Translations under genes and position numbers: made by a program | Shown: positions 36,416 to 50,666 of the stretch, one piece after another | Layout: every line of letters starts with the position of its first letter | Numbering within the stretch: position 1 is the stretch's first letter | Notes under the pieces: model-generated | Told to the model about the DNA's origin: nothing | Seen by the model: only the letters and a program-made list of their open reading frames with translations | Database searches by the model: none | Assembly: GCA_930367205.1 (NCBI GenBank) | Contig: OV884015.1 | Coordinates: forward strand, 81,520,841 to 81,584,840 | Direction: 5' to 3' | Source of the DNA: Acanthosoma haemorrhoidale | Lineage: Eukaryota; Arthropoda; Insecta; Hemiptera; Acanthosomatidae | Length of the DNA: 64,000 nt

Positions 36416-39394
36416 AATTGCTTTGTCAGGGCAAAGTAACATTTATTGTTTGCTGTTGTCTTTTGCCCTACTATTTGCGAGTTGTCGTTCTTTCAAATTA
36501 TTTCCAAACCTTAGTACACAAAGCTGTTCACCCTTTTGAACTTGTATTGGCTAACTTCTAACCTAGCTATTCCTATTATCTCCTCCGCCTTCTTCTCCGA
36601 CTCATAATTACTTGGATTTTATTTTACCTCCGACCTAGTTTCTTAGCAGCTTTATCCAGTATGAGGTATGCTTTTCTTAAGGCTAGCTCACATCTGGTTG
36701 CCAGATCTATGTTATCAGTTGGATAAGTCTGTTAAACCGAGTTGTAGTGGTCTGAATACCTGATTGTATTTTCTCCTGCCAGATGAAACAGAAGTAATGA
36801 AAACCTTAATAGGGTGACGGATCCCTGGAGTTGAATTTTTAATATGAGTTTCCGTATGCAAGACTTAAGATAAAGGAAATCCGTTTAAGTCTGAGTCTAG
36901 TCTGAAGAGAAAGTAAGAAACTATAGGACCAGACTTTCAAAAATTAACGGTCATACCTTACTAATAGCTGTTGTTTTCTAGAAATATGAGCTTATTTTCT
37001 AAAAATGAGCTCACTCATAAATAAGCATAAGCTAGCCACAGCCAGAAATATGCATCCTATTTCATACTCGATCCAAACAGCTAACCAAGAATCTCAATAA
37101 AAACGGCGCGTTTGCGAAATCGAGTTATTTGTACAAATAAAGACAGATAATACGTCACATTTCGTCGTGACCTCCAGTCAGATTATCCTGACTGATAGGC
37201 ATCCGAGATAAGCGGCCAACGGGATTGCTAAATTAATTTGTATATTCTTGGTTGTGGTTATTTTGCTAAGTTCTGTCTAGGTGACAATTAGCTTAATCTA
37301 TAGTTGTTTTTTTTATAGTTGACCTGAGTCATATCGTCAACCATTTTTTTATGCAATTACACACTGAAATATTAATTCAATAATTAAACCCGGGGATCTT
37401 TATGATTCCTTCTTCTATCCACTTTGCTCAGGCGGAGGGGGGGGGGGATTTTGCAGTATCGCTGGTATTTTTTATGTCTATATTGTAAAAACAATATGTC
37501 TAAGGGAGAGAACGCAATGTTGCATGTATATAAGGTATAGTTGAGATCGTTTATCACCATTACCCACTGCTCAATTAGAGAAGATAGATTTTTTTTCAAA
37601 TAAATATTTTTTCGAAAAAAGAAATTTTACTCAGATAATCTGGTTTTACTTCTATGTAGATAACGGTAACCATCCTCCTGATTAAGGACACATCAAAGAC
37701 ATAATCACAAAAATGATTAGAAAGATATTCCGAACTTTTCAGAGACATATTCAGTTCGTTTTCAGAGAGAACAACTGAAATCGAGTATTTAATGTGTTCC
37801 ACGCGGTGTTTTTTTTTTTTTTTTAAACGTAGAGATTAGTTTTTTTTAATTTTGTTGTTGAAAAGTGATTTTAGAGGCCAATTTCACAAGAAAAATGACG
37901 TGCTTTTCCTTCGTAACGAGTATGATTTTCAGTTTAATATGTCTCTCTGTACACATGAGTATACAAGCATATACATAATAATAATTATTAATATAATAAA
38001 TTGACATTTCAAAAAATAATTAATAATCATTTTAACTAGCTAAAATATTGACACCTATTAAAACCGGCTTGGAATATATTAAACAGTCTTTCATTCTATT
38101 TCCGGCTTTCTAAACTTAATTTTTCGTAATATATTTTTTTCGTTAACGCCATTAGTGTGTCCTTGCACAAAGGATAAAAATCATAACATGTATCTATAAT
38201 TCTCTTTATTGTATAAAAAAAAAACTAATTGACATATTCCGTGATGTTGTGGGGTGTAACTTTAATTTAAGAAGTAATGAATCATTTTTAAAACCGCTAT
38301 CGTAGAACATACATACAAATATACAAGCGATCGCTCTGAATAAAAGTCAAGCCTCACCCTTAGGATTAGGAAATCAGCTTCACTAACCGACAACTGCTAG
38401 TTATTTTGATTTCATTAGCTGATGTAAGTGTTCCTGCTTCATTTTAGCACATTCAATGTCAACCACCGCGGGTCCGTTATTCTCCATACAAGGTCATTAA
38501 TAATGATAGATCTTAACTTTTGTGAAAATCATCATAAAAAAACCTCATAACTCCAAAATTGAAAATTTTACAGTGAACACAAAAGAAACATTTCATAATA
38601 TGGAAAACTTGTTTTTCAGTATTTAAACACGAAAACGGAAGGCGTGAAAACTGACTTTTGCAGTTCAAAACTTCAATTTTGAAGTTAGAGGCTTTCTTAT
38701 AATGAAGACATGTCACATATTTCATTTCTTCTTATGCATACAAATGAAAATTAAATTTTCTTATGTGATAAACATAAGTACGATACATGTAATAAATAAA
38801 TGGTCTTCTTATAGGCTTCATTTAAAGAAGGAAAATCACGTGGTGTCCCGAAATTATAAATGCTGTTATTCAGGCAAAAATATTTCCCATGTGTCTGAAC
38901 AGCTTCACATAACATATTGTCTAATAAAACGAAGAAAATACTTTGTTTCTTGGACGGCTCGTTGTTGACACAATTACCGAGAAAATTCTGTTCATAATCG
39001 TTGATCTACATTAAATAATGAGTCAAATGAAATCAACCGCTGCCAGATAGAGCTGACGATAAGCAACAAAAACACAACAGTGACACGCCCAAAAAAACGT
39101 AATAGTTTTAATCCATCAATAACATATCCCGCCCACGAATCAGCATTTCATTGTACGCACTAGAGTTTTCAACGGCTCAGTTTGCCGTTTTCAAGTGAGG
39201 ATGAAATCTTCATATACAGTTTCCTTTCTTCGGTATTTTGTTGTTTCATAGTCAAAAGTGTTCTAAATATAAACTTGCGGTATTAGAACTGGCGATTGCA
39301 CTTAACATGTGCTCGTTTATCAAAGGTAATCTTTATTAGTATTCGAAGTAATTGGAAGTAAAAGTATCTGGAATAGCTACAGTTACAGAAAAAA
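36416..39394. other. gene-less stretch
   Basis: No recognised gene. A G-run sits at about 37437-37448 and a T-run at about 37808-37824. Short frames at 37384-37802 and 38513-38968 are AT-driven and lack domains. Confidence 0.4.
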
Positions 39395-39960
39395 AGTCGA
39401 TCATCAAGCGTAAATCCTTTCAATCAAAAGTCCAGAGAACAATAGTAAATGCCCCTTATTACGTCAACGACAAAACCCTTCATAACGATCTTAACGTACC
39501 CTACATTCTTGAGATCATCCCTTCCAAGTTCCAACCACCCTAATCCCCTAGCACAGTCATTACACAGCGTTACTCATCCCGATAATCCTCCTCGAAGGCT
39601 AAAGCGAGAGTGGCCTCGTGTTTTGCTATGAATAAGTGATAGTGGGAGTCCTGGCAATGGCCAGTTTCTCCAATCTTGTCGTGAGCGTCTGTGGATCTCA
39701 CGCTCTTGGTCAGCCTCCACTTGCTTGTATCCAGTGATGGGAATGACGGAGGAGCGAGGGGAGTTCCCAAGACTCCGCTTCCTCTTTCGCATGCGAGGTA
39801 GGTGACAACCATGTTGATTTGAGAGGTTTCTGGGATATTTGTAAATACTGTATGAATGACCGGGTGAATGAAAATTGTAAATAGGGCATGAATGAGAACA
39901 TTTAGTACAATTACTTATTGCCCAGTAAGGCAGATTATAGTTTTATCACAATAGAGAAAA
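39395..39960 (+). mobile_element. Jockey-like LINE 3' end, truncated copy
   Basis: The reading IIKRKSFQSKVQRTIVNAPY then YVNDKTLHNDLNVPYI is the C-terminal signature of the Jockey-clade ORF2. After a small break it continues with HPDNPPRRLKREWP. The 3' untranslated tail from about 39630 matches that of the copy at 4497-5240 word for word in many places (gcaatggccagtttctc; ttggtcagcctcc). The 5' part of the element is missing, as is usual for target-primed insertion. A gagaaaaatg stretch ends the tail, with no long poly-A left. Confidence 0.85.
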
Positions 39961-42900
39961 ATGAATTTGATTGGTCTGCGTACCTATCCAACCACTATAA
40001 AAGTAATTATTTCTTATTCATGAGTGAATGTGGATTCAACACACATTAATGTGGGGCATTAAAGGGAGTGTCATGTCACACACGACAAACTTAAAATACT
40101 AATTCGCGGGCAGACATAGTTGTTTGTGAATACAAACTTGACTCAAAAACAGCACTATACATCATAATAGTTTGAAATTTAAACTTGATTTGTGTAGTTA
40201 TTATAAACCCTACCTCTTTACAATGAATTTCATTTAACGAAGAATTTGATGTGGTTTAACTTTTATTACAAATATTTTTTTTTTATAATCGAGTTGTTCG
40301 CGGTTATTTTTGAAAAAAGTAAAAATGGTATTGGAGAGTTTAATAGCATATCTTTTTGAGGAGGCGATTCGAGAATATGTAACATACTTAGAAAAGTTTC
40401 GTGACTTCCTGATTTTTACATTGATATATTTGATTTCTATTGAGTCGTACTCGAATGATTAAGCTAGTCACTCTGACACAACGATTTTAGCTTAGTAAAG
40501 GTGTTACAAATTTCTGATGTATGCGAATTTTTTTTTCTGCACCGTCTACTGAAACACAAACGAGATACGATTCGAATTGCGTTGTTTTGAAGAATCGTGT
40601 GGTATCTCGCAGTTATATAAGACCACTCTACGGTATTTTTATCCTTAGGAAAACAACTAGAGCCGAAATGATCGCGATTACGATAATGTTTTCTTCAACG
40701 AAGAATCGATGCACTCGAACGGGTTTGTAAAAAAATAAAAGCGTTGGAGTGCCGACTGTCAAAACTTAATTATGCGCCAAAAGCAGCAGGGCCCTCGTCA
40801 ATTAATTCCTTCCTCATTGTACTTAATTAATTTTTCAATTTGAAGAGTTTTCTGGCGGGGCTTTTTGGTATCTCTGCGAATCGAAGTATAGTCTGACGCA
40901 GCCATTCTCAAAATCTTTTTTGGGTACGGCCTTTTAAGAAAAACGTACATTCATTTCAAGGTTTCTTCGTCTCCTCTCTCTCTCTCAGTCAGAGAGTCAA
41001 GGACAGATAGAAAACAGATAGTCACAGAATAAAAAAAAACTTATTAAACGAGAAGATGCCTACGTCAAGTGCTCAAGTGACTGCATCTAGTTAACGTGTA
41101 AACAAATTAGGTAGTTCATACAATTAAATAAAGCTACATTTTAATGAGCCTTAGAATGGTGATGGGGTACTTTCACTTCGACTGTATAAGCCTAGATAAC
41201 ACTTAAAAGTTAAATGAGGCGAAAAATACACACATATAAACATAACAGGTTAGGTAATGCAGGTGTATATATAGTACCGAGTTTTAAAATTTATATCATG
41301 TTGTATACATCTACCTAAAGTTTGTACTTAAAATAAAAGTTATCAAATGAAAAAGAAAATGCGAAATAATTTAGTTAAAAACTAGTTTGTTTAAGTATAT
41401 ATTTCTTAAATTTAGTCAATTTATTTTGACGTGTCGACAAAAATACAACAGACAAACCGTGGTAATTTTACTATGAGTGTTGTTAATGTCCTTTTATATT
41501 TTGTAGGTTTATTTAATATTAGAATTTGTCCCAATGGCCGCAACCCCAAGTTTTAGGCGTTTGAACTTATGCGAATGGAGGAAGCCATCTTAAACATGTT
41601 TTCAAGCGTACACCAAGATTAATACAATCTAGACTAAGCTTCATTATCATTCTTTTCATACTAGCTTATTTTCGGCTGAAGCAACCGAAAAATTTAAATC
41701 CAATTTAACTTCCAAACTTCTCAGATGTTGAGCGTTACTTTTCTTAATTTATTGATTTTTTTGTTTTAATGCCCTATTCAAAATATGCTTCTTTCATGTT
41801 GAGGAAAGTGGAAAATTCTTGATATAACCCGTCAGCTAGTAAGGGTTATTGTGCAGAATATCAAGTCATTTATGGCTGACACTTGAGTTTATCACCGGTT
41901 TGTCAATATGAATTTTGAAAAATAAGGGTTTGATAATACTTCCGAAAGAGAAGCATTTTGATAAAAAATAAGACGATATATATCATAATCTCTGACGAGC
42001 CTTATCTACCCAACTATAACGCTATTACACCGGACATGATAACCTTTCGTAACCTCTCCTAATTATGTTTTCAAGTGTTACTCAATGCGTTAATTGCTTG
42101 CTTTTATAATTTTTTTTTTCTACGCTCAAGAGAGTGGAGACAAGATATATTTTTTATAAATATTAAATATTTAAAAGAGATAAAGAGAGGTGAAACGAGA
42201 TAAAATTTAAATATATTCCGTAATCAAGATTTTCTTGCAAGGAAAAAAAAATGCCAAAGAGACGAATGAAAATCCATAGGATTACGTTTCACTGATAAGA
42301 TTTTTTTTTTTTCTATACAACCTTAAAAATAATTCAGGTAGTTGACTTCTGAAAACTTACTTCGAGTCATTAACACGATTTAAAGGTCAGCTCATGAACA
42401 AATACATTCTTTGATTATCCGATATAATAGCGCCACGGCAAAATTTGGAAATTATGTAATGGAAGTTACTTATTATTATTCATATATTTAGAAATAACGG
42501 AATAATATTTACGAAGTGCAATTCAGTTCCAATGTGAATGTGAACATCAAATGCATTTATTTTCAAACATTTTTCATTGCAAGTTGAAAAGCTCTAATAC
42601 TAGCCTACTTAAATATGGTGAGAGTGTATAAAATAACTTACTATCACAAAATGGTTTTGAATATACTTCGCAGAAAAAACGGAGTCGACCTTTCCAAGAC
42701 TCCTTTAGGAAAATATAGTTCTGAAAGTAGTAGTTACAAAACACGAATAGCCTTTTTTGGATCCTCATTCGAGGACTGTTCTGAATGTAATCTAATATAA
42801 AATTTGTATTCCATTACGGTTCCAAAAAAATGGTTTAAAGCTTTAAGCTCGGCAGCTTAAATCAAAGAGTATTGACTGCTCGATTCTGCTCCCGAGAAAG

Positions 42901-45900
42901 TGATTCTTAACCCTGGCATTCGAAACGAGTGATCCGTGCGACTCCTTTTACTCCAGAAGTACATTAGAATATTACATCAGGGAATGTGTCAATATAATAC
43001 CGTTTTATCATAAGTGGTGAAACGGCTTAAGAGGCGTTTAGGTTCATTTAATCTGGTTTCGAGTCTCGTGTTTCAAACACGGTAGGAAAGCCTCACGTTT
43101 CTAAAGATTATATATATTTGAGTTCGTGGCGAGAAATACGCTCACTTTATTACATTTTCAAACAGAATGATTTCCTTAGAAATATAAAAGTAAGAACAAA
43201 TGAAACCAAAGTACTATTTAAAGAGCTATTTTGTAGCCATTACCTCGAACTATCCAAGGCGCACGCTGTCATTTGAGGTTCCGGCAACGACTGCACACTA
43301 TATTCATTTTAATAGTCCATTTTGTTTTTTTCAATGAATTGGCGAGAGAGGGGATTAATTGAGGGAACTACTAGCCGTTTAGAATTATTTGTTTTCGTTC
43401 TACGCGTAACGATTGACCGTAACTCAAATTTACAACCACAGTCGAGGAAATTCACCGACCTCTGAAAAGTTTATGCTATTTCTAATTTTAATTCATGCTA
43501 ACCCTCTGAAAATTTATAATTTAAGATCTCCATCCGTTCTGGAAATATTTTTTCTAATGTTTTCAAGAGTGTAACCAAACTGATTTGAATTAGCAAGGCT
43601 CGTTCCGAAAGAGATTGCTGAGACGATCAAAATCTTAGGCTTATCATATTAAAAAAATTTGGATTACATACCGCAATTAATTAATTATTATTTATAAAAA
43701 ATTCAATAAATTTTTAATATGCAATTACTTACTCTCATTTTTAATTTATAAATTTGAATACCTTTATTTTTTAATTTCAGATTTATGTTTATTTAAAAAT
43801 ACTCCCTACTAGTAGGAAAAATAAATTATTGTCAGTGGTAACAACTCAATAAGCAATTTTTCATTAATTTCAGTTTTTCTTTTAAATTCACTATTGATTC
43901 ATATCAATTCAAATTAAATTGTCATTGGAAATTAAAACATAACAGCATCAACTTTGAAGTGAACGAAATTGTTTTTCGTAAATTTAAAGCAGTTTCCTCC
44001 TGATATTCTGCAAGCTTCCTGCGCAAATAAGACTACCGAGCGCAAAATCCGTTTTAAGAAAATAGCGTCATTAACGTAATCCACCAAGCTGATAACCTGC
44101 ATTAACGGTGTTGTTGTCTTTTCACTCTACCATAACCTAATCCTTTTATTGCGATCATAAAGGCCGTGCCCGCCATAACTAAGGGGCGCGCTTGCATAAG
44201 CGCCCCACCAGAGGAAGTGTTTAAATGCCGGAAATTGTAATGAGAGTGAAGCAGTAGCGCATACTTGAGCAGGCCCCTGGCTGTATTGATTTGCCCTTGA
44301 ACCCTCCAATACAAGCTGTCTGTGTAATTATAGACGTCAAGAGGCAGTAACCATCAATGCACCATTGTGCCCGTCAAAAGCACTTAAGGGTAGGTATTAG
44401 AAGTGGGTGTGAGACGACTGTCTGTCCAAGGATGTAAGATGTCTGAACTCAATTTATATGATCTATAATTGTGTATCAATGAGTATTCTAGCAAAGTACA
44501 TAAGGCGTCAGTAACCAGTAAACGACAATCGAGTGACCGATACTGCGAATGAAGTCTTAAAATCTACGTACGTTATGTCGTATATAGACCTATTTACTTA
44601 TTCAAACATAATACATAGATGCATATACTGTCATTTCATTCTAGGTCTGATTGAAGGGTTCACCGTTCTGTCTATTCTGAAAGACAAACCTTCATTCGGG
44701 ATATGGGGCGAGCGATCATCTTTGGTCCGTCTGTTCTGTTCTGCGATAGCGGTGGTTAGAATGATTAAGTAAATCTGAAATTTCTACTAACGCTTAGAAA
44801 CCTACTTATTGGCTTTCGGTGAAAATACAATATAGGGTATTATGGAAAACAAATTATTTGTTATAAAAGTGATTTTCAGATACCATGATAGTTTGTTCAA
44901 CAAATACAAGGAAGAATTCTGATTAAAAACACAGATCAGCACATTCACGGTAATTTAACAAGTTTTCGAGATACTTACGCCAATTACAGTGTATATTTTT
45001 CGATATTGTTTCTTCGCATTCTACGTCCTCTATTTCGTTTATACATATTCAAAAATTACAATTTATTATAAATTGAGGCTACTGGTCCGCGGTTAGAGTA
45101 GAAGTAGCTTAAGTAAGGTTGCTGTCAGACGCACAAATATACTGGTAAGATAATGACGTATATGTAAATGCTGGTTCAATAGTCGAGTATTGGATTTAAA
45201 TTAGCCTGGCTATGGGTAGGTCATGTTTGGAAGCGGGTGAAAGCAACGAATGTCGTCCCGTACTTCCGAACCAGACAAGCCCTCCGGCCTTCACATTTCA
45301 AGGCGGTTTCCTTTTCAGAGGAGCTGAGCCTTGTTCCGATACCTGTCTGTGGAATCTTACAATAAAATGTTGGTAAGCTTAAATGAAACGTACAATGAAT
45401 TTAAACGGAAGATTTACTATAAAGTTTAAATGGAAGAGGTACTATAAATAATGGAGAACGACGCAGTAGATCCAGAAAGCTCCCAACACCCAAATTGTCA
45501 GTCAGATTGAACGATTAACTAATAGACCTAGTGTCCAAAGGAAATTTCACATGGGTTGAATGTACTGTTGAATTATTCAGACTTCTGTAATAGAATTATA
45601 AATAAGATAACAAGGAAAACTATCAACGCTGAACAAGCAAGACGTCCGAACAACACCAACAGACGTCTCTGGTTTTATTAACACCTCTATAAAATAATAT
45701 TATTTCATGATTTTATTACCTTTTGATGATACTGTCGCGTGGATAAGTGACTTGCCTAAGCTGCTGTTGACGGGGAGAGATCGCTAGTCGAGACACCTCT
45801 TGCTTATTTGACTCGAGATCACATTCTGGCCAATTGGACGCCGGCGGCCCCCACCCCGCCTCGACGCCAGCTCGCCTCATTAACATTCACGCGTAACACA

Positions 45901-48900
45901 ATCTAACAGTCTAAATAGGATTGCTCGAAGTGCTGTGTAGCAGCAGGGCAGATTATGTACTGCACTTTATCGAAGACATGGTATATCCTCTCTGAAGAAC
46001 TGCTCAATTCGGTTAGAAAAACCTATCGCGAGCCAGCTCCTTCTTCGGTGTGACTTTTTCGAAGACAAGAACACTTATGCACATCGTGTTGGAGTAACAG
46101 GTGCACTGGTTTTATAGTGCTATCAGGGATCGCTATCTCATACTAAAACGTCCAGCTGTCGACACAATTTCATAACGTAGGTACCGTACATAGGAAAGTT
46201 ACAAGGGGTTTTGACAAAAGCCTATAATCCTTTTGGATATATTTACACTAATAAAATAACATACAAGGCTGATTAGTGAATAATATTGTGGAACATTAAA
46301 TTTTGGAAAATGTTAGTATATGCATAATTGCTGGTTGTAGGATGTAATACCACTGGTAAACATTTTAATAATTAGCGCTTTAAGAGACAAAAAATTGTTC
46401 AAACCCGGACCCTTTAATTACTTGCCAGTGCTCCTCCTTATCTATCTATGGTACTACTGACCATTCTCTAAGATTGTCTGTTAACATTCTTAATTGCTTT
46501 TTTCAGAAAACCGAGACTCGCTATGAAAAAGGACAATTTCTTGGTTCCTATTCGTACTTAGCAAAGGTAGTTGAAATGTAAAGGTCCATGGACGGTACTC
46601 AAAGGGTCCTGAATTCCAATTCTGTCCCATTCATGTGTTTTGTTATTTACCAATACATTTTTTTTAAATGGTCAAGTGCGTTGAAATAAATATTTCGTTC
46701 AAGTAACTACAATAACACTACCTCGATTGTAAATACAAAAAATAATTATCAACATTTACGCCAGTGGGATACCATACTACAGATAATAATTATTAATATC
46801 ATCATTAACATATTTGATTTAATACTGAATTTCATAGGAAGCTTTTCAATTTTCTATTAATTAATTAATGGCTTTTAATTATATTTTAATGGACTGATTT
46901 TAGGCACAGAATCAACATGAGAAATTTTATGTTTCGTTCATGGAAAAAAGAGTCAAAACTCACTATTGGCGAAAAAATTTCCACCAAGAAATTAATGACG
47001 ATTACTTTAATTTGATATTCTACCCAATGGGAGAGGTATATTTGGTATATTTTTGAATACCAACTAATTGATTAATTAATTAATTAAATACACTTACCAT
47101 GTTTTATGGATGAAGCTATATTTTTCAATCCCAAACGGGACCTGAAAAGAAATTTCATGTCTATTCCTTGAACAGGGGGATTCTCAAAGACCAGTACAAG
47201 CAGACACGAGTGAAAACATCGAGTAAAGTCTAAAATAATCTTCATAATACCTATATTAACAAATTAAATTAATTAAATAAACACTTTTTTTCATATCTCC
47301 TTGTTATTATAAATTGTGGATGTCAGTATAGATTCTACACAAATGAATCTACTTTATTTATAATAGGTCATTATACGTCCTGTAGCTTGGCTACATTTTA
47401 TACAATTTTTAATAATTATACTTATTGCGATTTGTGATTGTTACAAAAGTATAAAGTACATTATACATTCATTGAATTAACACTTAATAAACTATATTAA
47501 CTTAAATCGAAATGACCCTATTGTGAATACTTTTCCGAAATAATGTTATTAGACTTATACTGTGTTTGAATGAATTCAAAATGGCACGTGCGCTCTTTAA
47601 GTTGCAGTTTGCCGGGCGACAATGACCTTTGTGATTGAGATGCCCTAAAACAAACAACAGGAAAAAAAAAAGATACAGTTAATCATCCCGGCTCAAAGAT
47701 AAATCTTCTGGTTACAGGCCAAAGAGAAAATATTCTTAAAATCTGAAACTGTTCTTGTTGTGATAGTAAATATTACTCATTATTTTCTAAAAAATATAAC
47801 GTTTTCGTCAGATTACTTAATGTTTACGCAAACGTATTAACAGGTGTTGAATTATCAAAGAAATTAATTAACAAGTCGTACTCAATTATATTTATGGGAT
47901 AGGCAATATTTTACACGTTTTTGGAACATAGCTTCCATCCAAAATATCACACCCTAGGTCAAATATGGATGTGGTGAATTGACGAAACCAACGGCTTTAA
48001 AATTATAATTAAGTGAAGCATAGCATTATGTGTTTAGTGGACCTTACCAGAAATCGTTGATACACTCAACTTATCGTAATTAGATTTTTTTTTTTTTCAA
48101 TTTCCAAGAAACAGCTCGTGACGATGACTCGTTGCAATTTGTTAGGGAGTTGGCACTATTTCTCCTGACGTTAGGCCACCGAAGAAACTTTCAGATACGA
48201 TTTCATATCTCTAGGCCAAACAGGGAACAAACAAATACAAGAGAAAATATGATTTCTGGTTACAAAAACAAAAAAGATGGAACTATATAAACCACACATT
48301 TCAGAAACTAACTAAATATAAGCTATATTACAATATTTATGGTACATCATGGTAACATAAGCTTTATTATAATGTTTCTATTATTTCATTACTTTGGAAA
48401 ACCTGAAATGGGCCCAATTTTTTTTTGTGTACATTATATTTTCTCGTACACCCGATCATATTTTAATACTCTATCACATTTGTTTAGTACTCAGTAGAGT
48501 AGTTTGGTAATGTAGTCACCTGCCACTGAAACTGTTTAGTGTTAATAAAAGTGTTACAGTACGTAAAATGTTATTCAAAATGGATAGACTGCGACTTACA
48601 GTTTTAAATAATTTACATCTTGATTTCATCTTCTGAAATCCCGGGAATGTCGATAAACTATTCAGTGCCTTCATAAGCAGCTTGTCTTGCCTGTCTGTTT
48701 CGATAATCTACACTTTTCACGTGCCATAAAGTGTATGGAGTTTCAATTTGTTTAAGTGGATTTAGTAAGTGGGAGCGACATACTCGGCTTGAAAAAAAAA
48801 ATCATACGTATCTACTAAATAACACGATTTCACTGACCTGCCCGGCCAAATTTTACTATTCATACACCATTAGTGGGCCAAGCCTTTACGGGAAGTAGCT

Positions 48901-50283
48901 GGGAGACTGGGGGCATTGTGGAATATTTGTTCACAATTGTAAACAGTTCCTACAATTTTTAGCTCAAACATTACATACTAACAGATGAAAGACGATACCC
49001 GTCACCTTCGGGTTCAACAATCACCAATGGTATCATTTTCAATAATTGATTTCTTAATAGTTGACATCGCGGGTTAAAAGCGATTTATTTGGAGTCGTTT
49101 CGAAATCAGCAAATGCGATTAAAATTATCAAAATGGAACTTCATGCGTCATGGCATCAAATTGCTGATAATTTAATTTATCACATTCAGACATCTATGCA
49201 TTGTTTTTTTTGTTTTTACCGATAGTTTTTTATAAATTAATAAATAAAATCAGATCAGGATCAGTGCCCTCGTCCCTTAATTTTTCTATATTTAAGAAAT
49301 GAATTTAATAAACAAATAGATATACAGTATTAACTATAAAATATTACAGAAAAATGTTATGTAAATTAGATGATGAAAAAAAAAAAAAATTAAGTTAGTA
49401 CTATTGCCTCAAATGTCAATTTCTATTGACAGTGACATACAATAGAAAAGTTAAATCAATTAAATTAAGACTACAGGGCATCACATCACATCCAAACAAC
49501 AAAAAACTAACAGATGATTTTAACTACATCTTCACCACAATCCTTCAAACCAACAGATTGAAAGAAAACGAGAAAAGAAAGAAAGAGATTGACTTACACA
49601 ACTATATTCCAGCTTACGGCATAAAGTTTGGAGGAGTGCAAAGCCCTCTAATATTCTCGACGTCCAATCCAGAATCCTCTGCATGTTAACCAGTGCTCCT
49701 TTTATATAGACAGTCGTACCCTTCACACTTATTTCAACATTCCATTCATTCAAGCCACCTCCCCCTACCAGAACTTCCATTCAGCCTCCCTTGCCTTCCT
49801 AATCTGTAAGCTATGCTCCCCCATTTTAATAAGCTAATCCAATCCCATTTCATTCCCAGCAACCCATAGTGACATCTAAGGGTGGTCTCACATCCTCCTC
49901 CGAACTAACTAACATTTTGTTTATTGTGAGTTCTGTGTGATAAAGCAACATGTTAAGTGGTTTTGGCTAAAGAGCCCTTTTCCCAAAATAATTAAAAATT
50001 GGAATCCTAAGCACTGCTTAAAATACTTTGTATTGATCGCATGTAATTATTTCAATAATGATATTTATAATTATCATTCAATTAAATCTGCGACCTGTAT
50101 GTAATGTCAAAATGTATAGTAAAATACATAAATAAATACATAAAATAAGCTTGTCAAAAGTCATACTAGACCAGTGAGCCTACTTGTCTAAATTTTATAC
50201 ACAAGTTAAATACAAACAAGCAAACTAATTATTGAAATGACCATAGTACTGTTGTACAAATAACCTGGCAGAAGTCTATTTGT
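39961..50283. other. long gene-less stretch
   Basis: More than 10 kb with no convincing exon. It holds AT-rich DNA with islands of mixed composition: 44160-44440 (including a palindromic GGGGCGCGC...GCGCCCC word near 44183-44206), 45230-45340 and 45760-45900. These could be regulatory elements. A (TC)n run lies at about 40975-40986. A two-copy imperfect 25-base tandem repeat lies at 45400-45449. The frame at 49426-49689 and the pyrimidine-rich patch after it (to about 49930) may be a decayed retroelement tail, but no domain is recognisable. Confidence 0.4.
43013..43090 (+). repeat. tRNA-like A/B box pair, possible SINE head
   Basis: GTGGTGAAACGGCTTAAGAG followed about 20 bases later by GGTTTCGAGTCTC resembles RNA polymerase III A and B boxes with small changes. 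There is no acceptor pairing, so it is not a tRNA gene. Confidence 0.25.
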
Positions 50284-50291
50284 GTGAGGCA

Positions 50292-50598
50292 CATTAACCC
50301 TCCCACGAACTCCAATTCCAAATTTTTTACTCATAAAAGAAGAATTTATAAGAGGCCAGAGCCATCACTCATCAGTAATAGGATGAACCCCTGGAGGTCA
50401 TGGAGTAGGATTCTGACACATTTTCTATTGTCACCTCGAAGAAGTGCTGGAGATACAAATGAACATAATGACAAAATCTCAATTGGTGATGAAGAAAACC
50501 ATTTTGATTCTGAAGTAAGAAACGAATCTGATCTTCTACAGTCCAAAGATGCAACATTATGGTGCAAAGATCCATTCCAACGAAGGAGATTACTTTAA
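50292..50598 (+). pseudogene. possible piggyBac element end with transposase N-terminal remnant
   Basis: TTAACCCTCCCACG at 50292 has the form of a piggyBac end next to its TTAA target. It is followed by an open frame whose end is acidic and then basic (EENHFDSEVRNESDLL, then SKDATLWCKDPFQRRRLL), like the N-terminal region of piggyBac-type transposases, which often reads DGT-W---P--RR. The frame stops at 50598, no transposase core follows, and I cannot find the opposite terminus. The assignment rests on style, not on a diagnostic catalytic motif. Confidence 0.4.
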
Positions 50599-50666
50599 TT
50601 TACTAATGAGAAAAAAAATATATTCCCCTAAAATATTCATTAGCAAATGTGAAAAACGTGTCATTT

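Noticed and set aside
42905..42925. TTAACCCTGGCATTCG as a piggyBac end
   Set aside because: No transposase-like text follows and no opposite end was found; a lone 8-base match is expected by chance.
49426..49930. 87-residue frame and a following pyrimidine-rich patch, considered as a LINE tail
   Set aside because: No reverse transcriptase or other element motif could be read in any frame, so no family is claimed.
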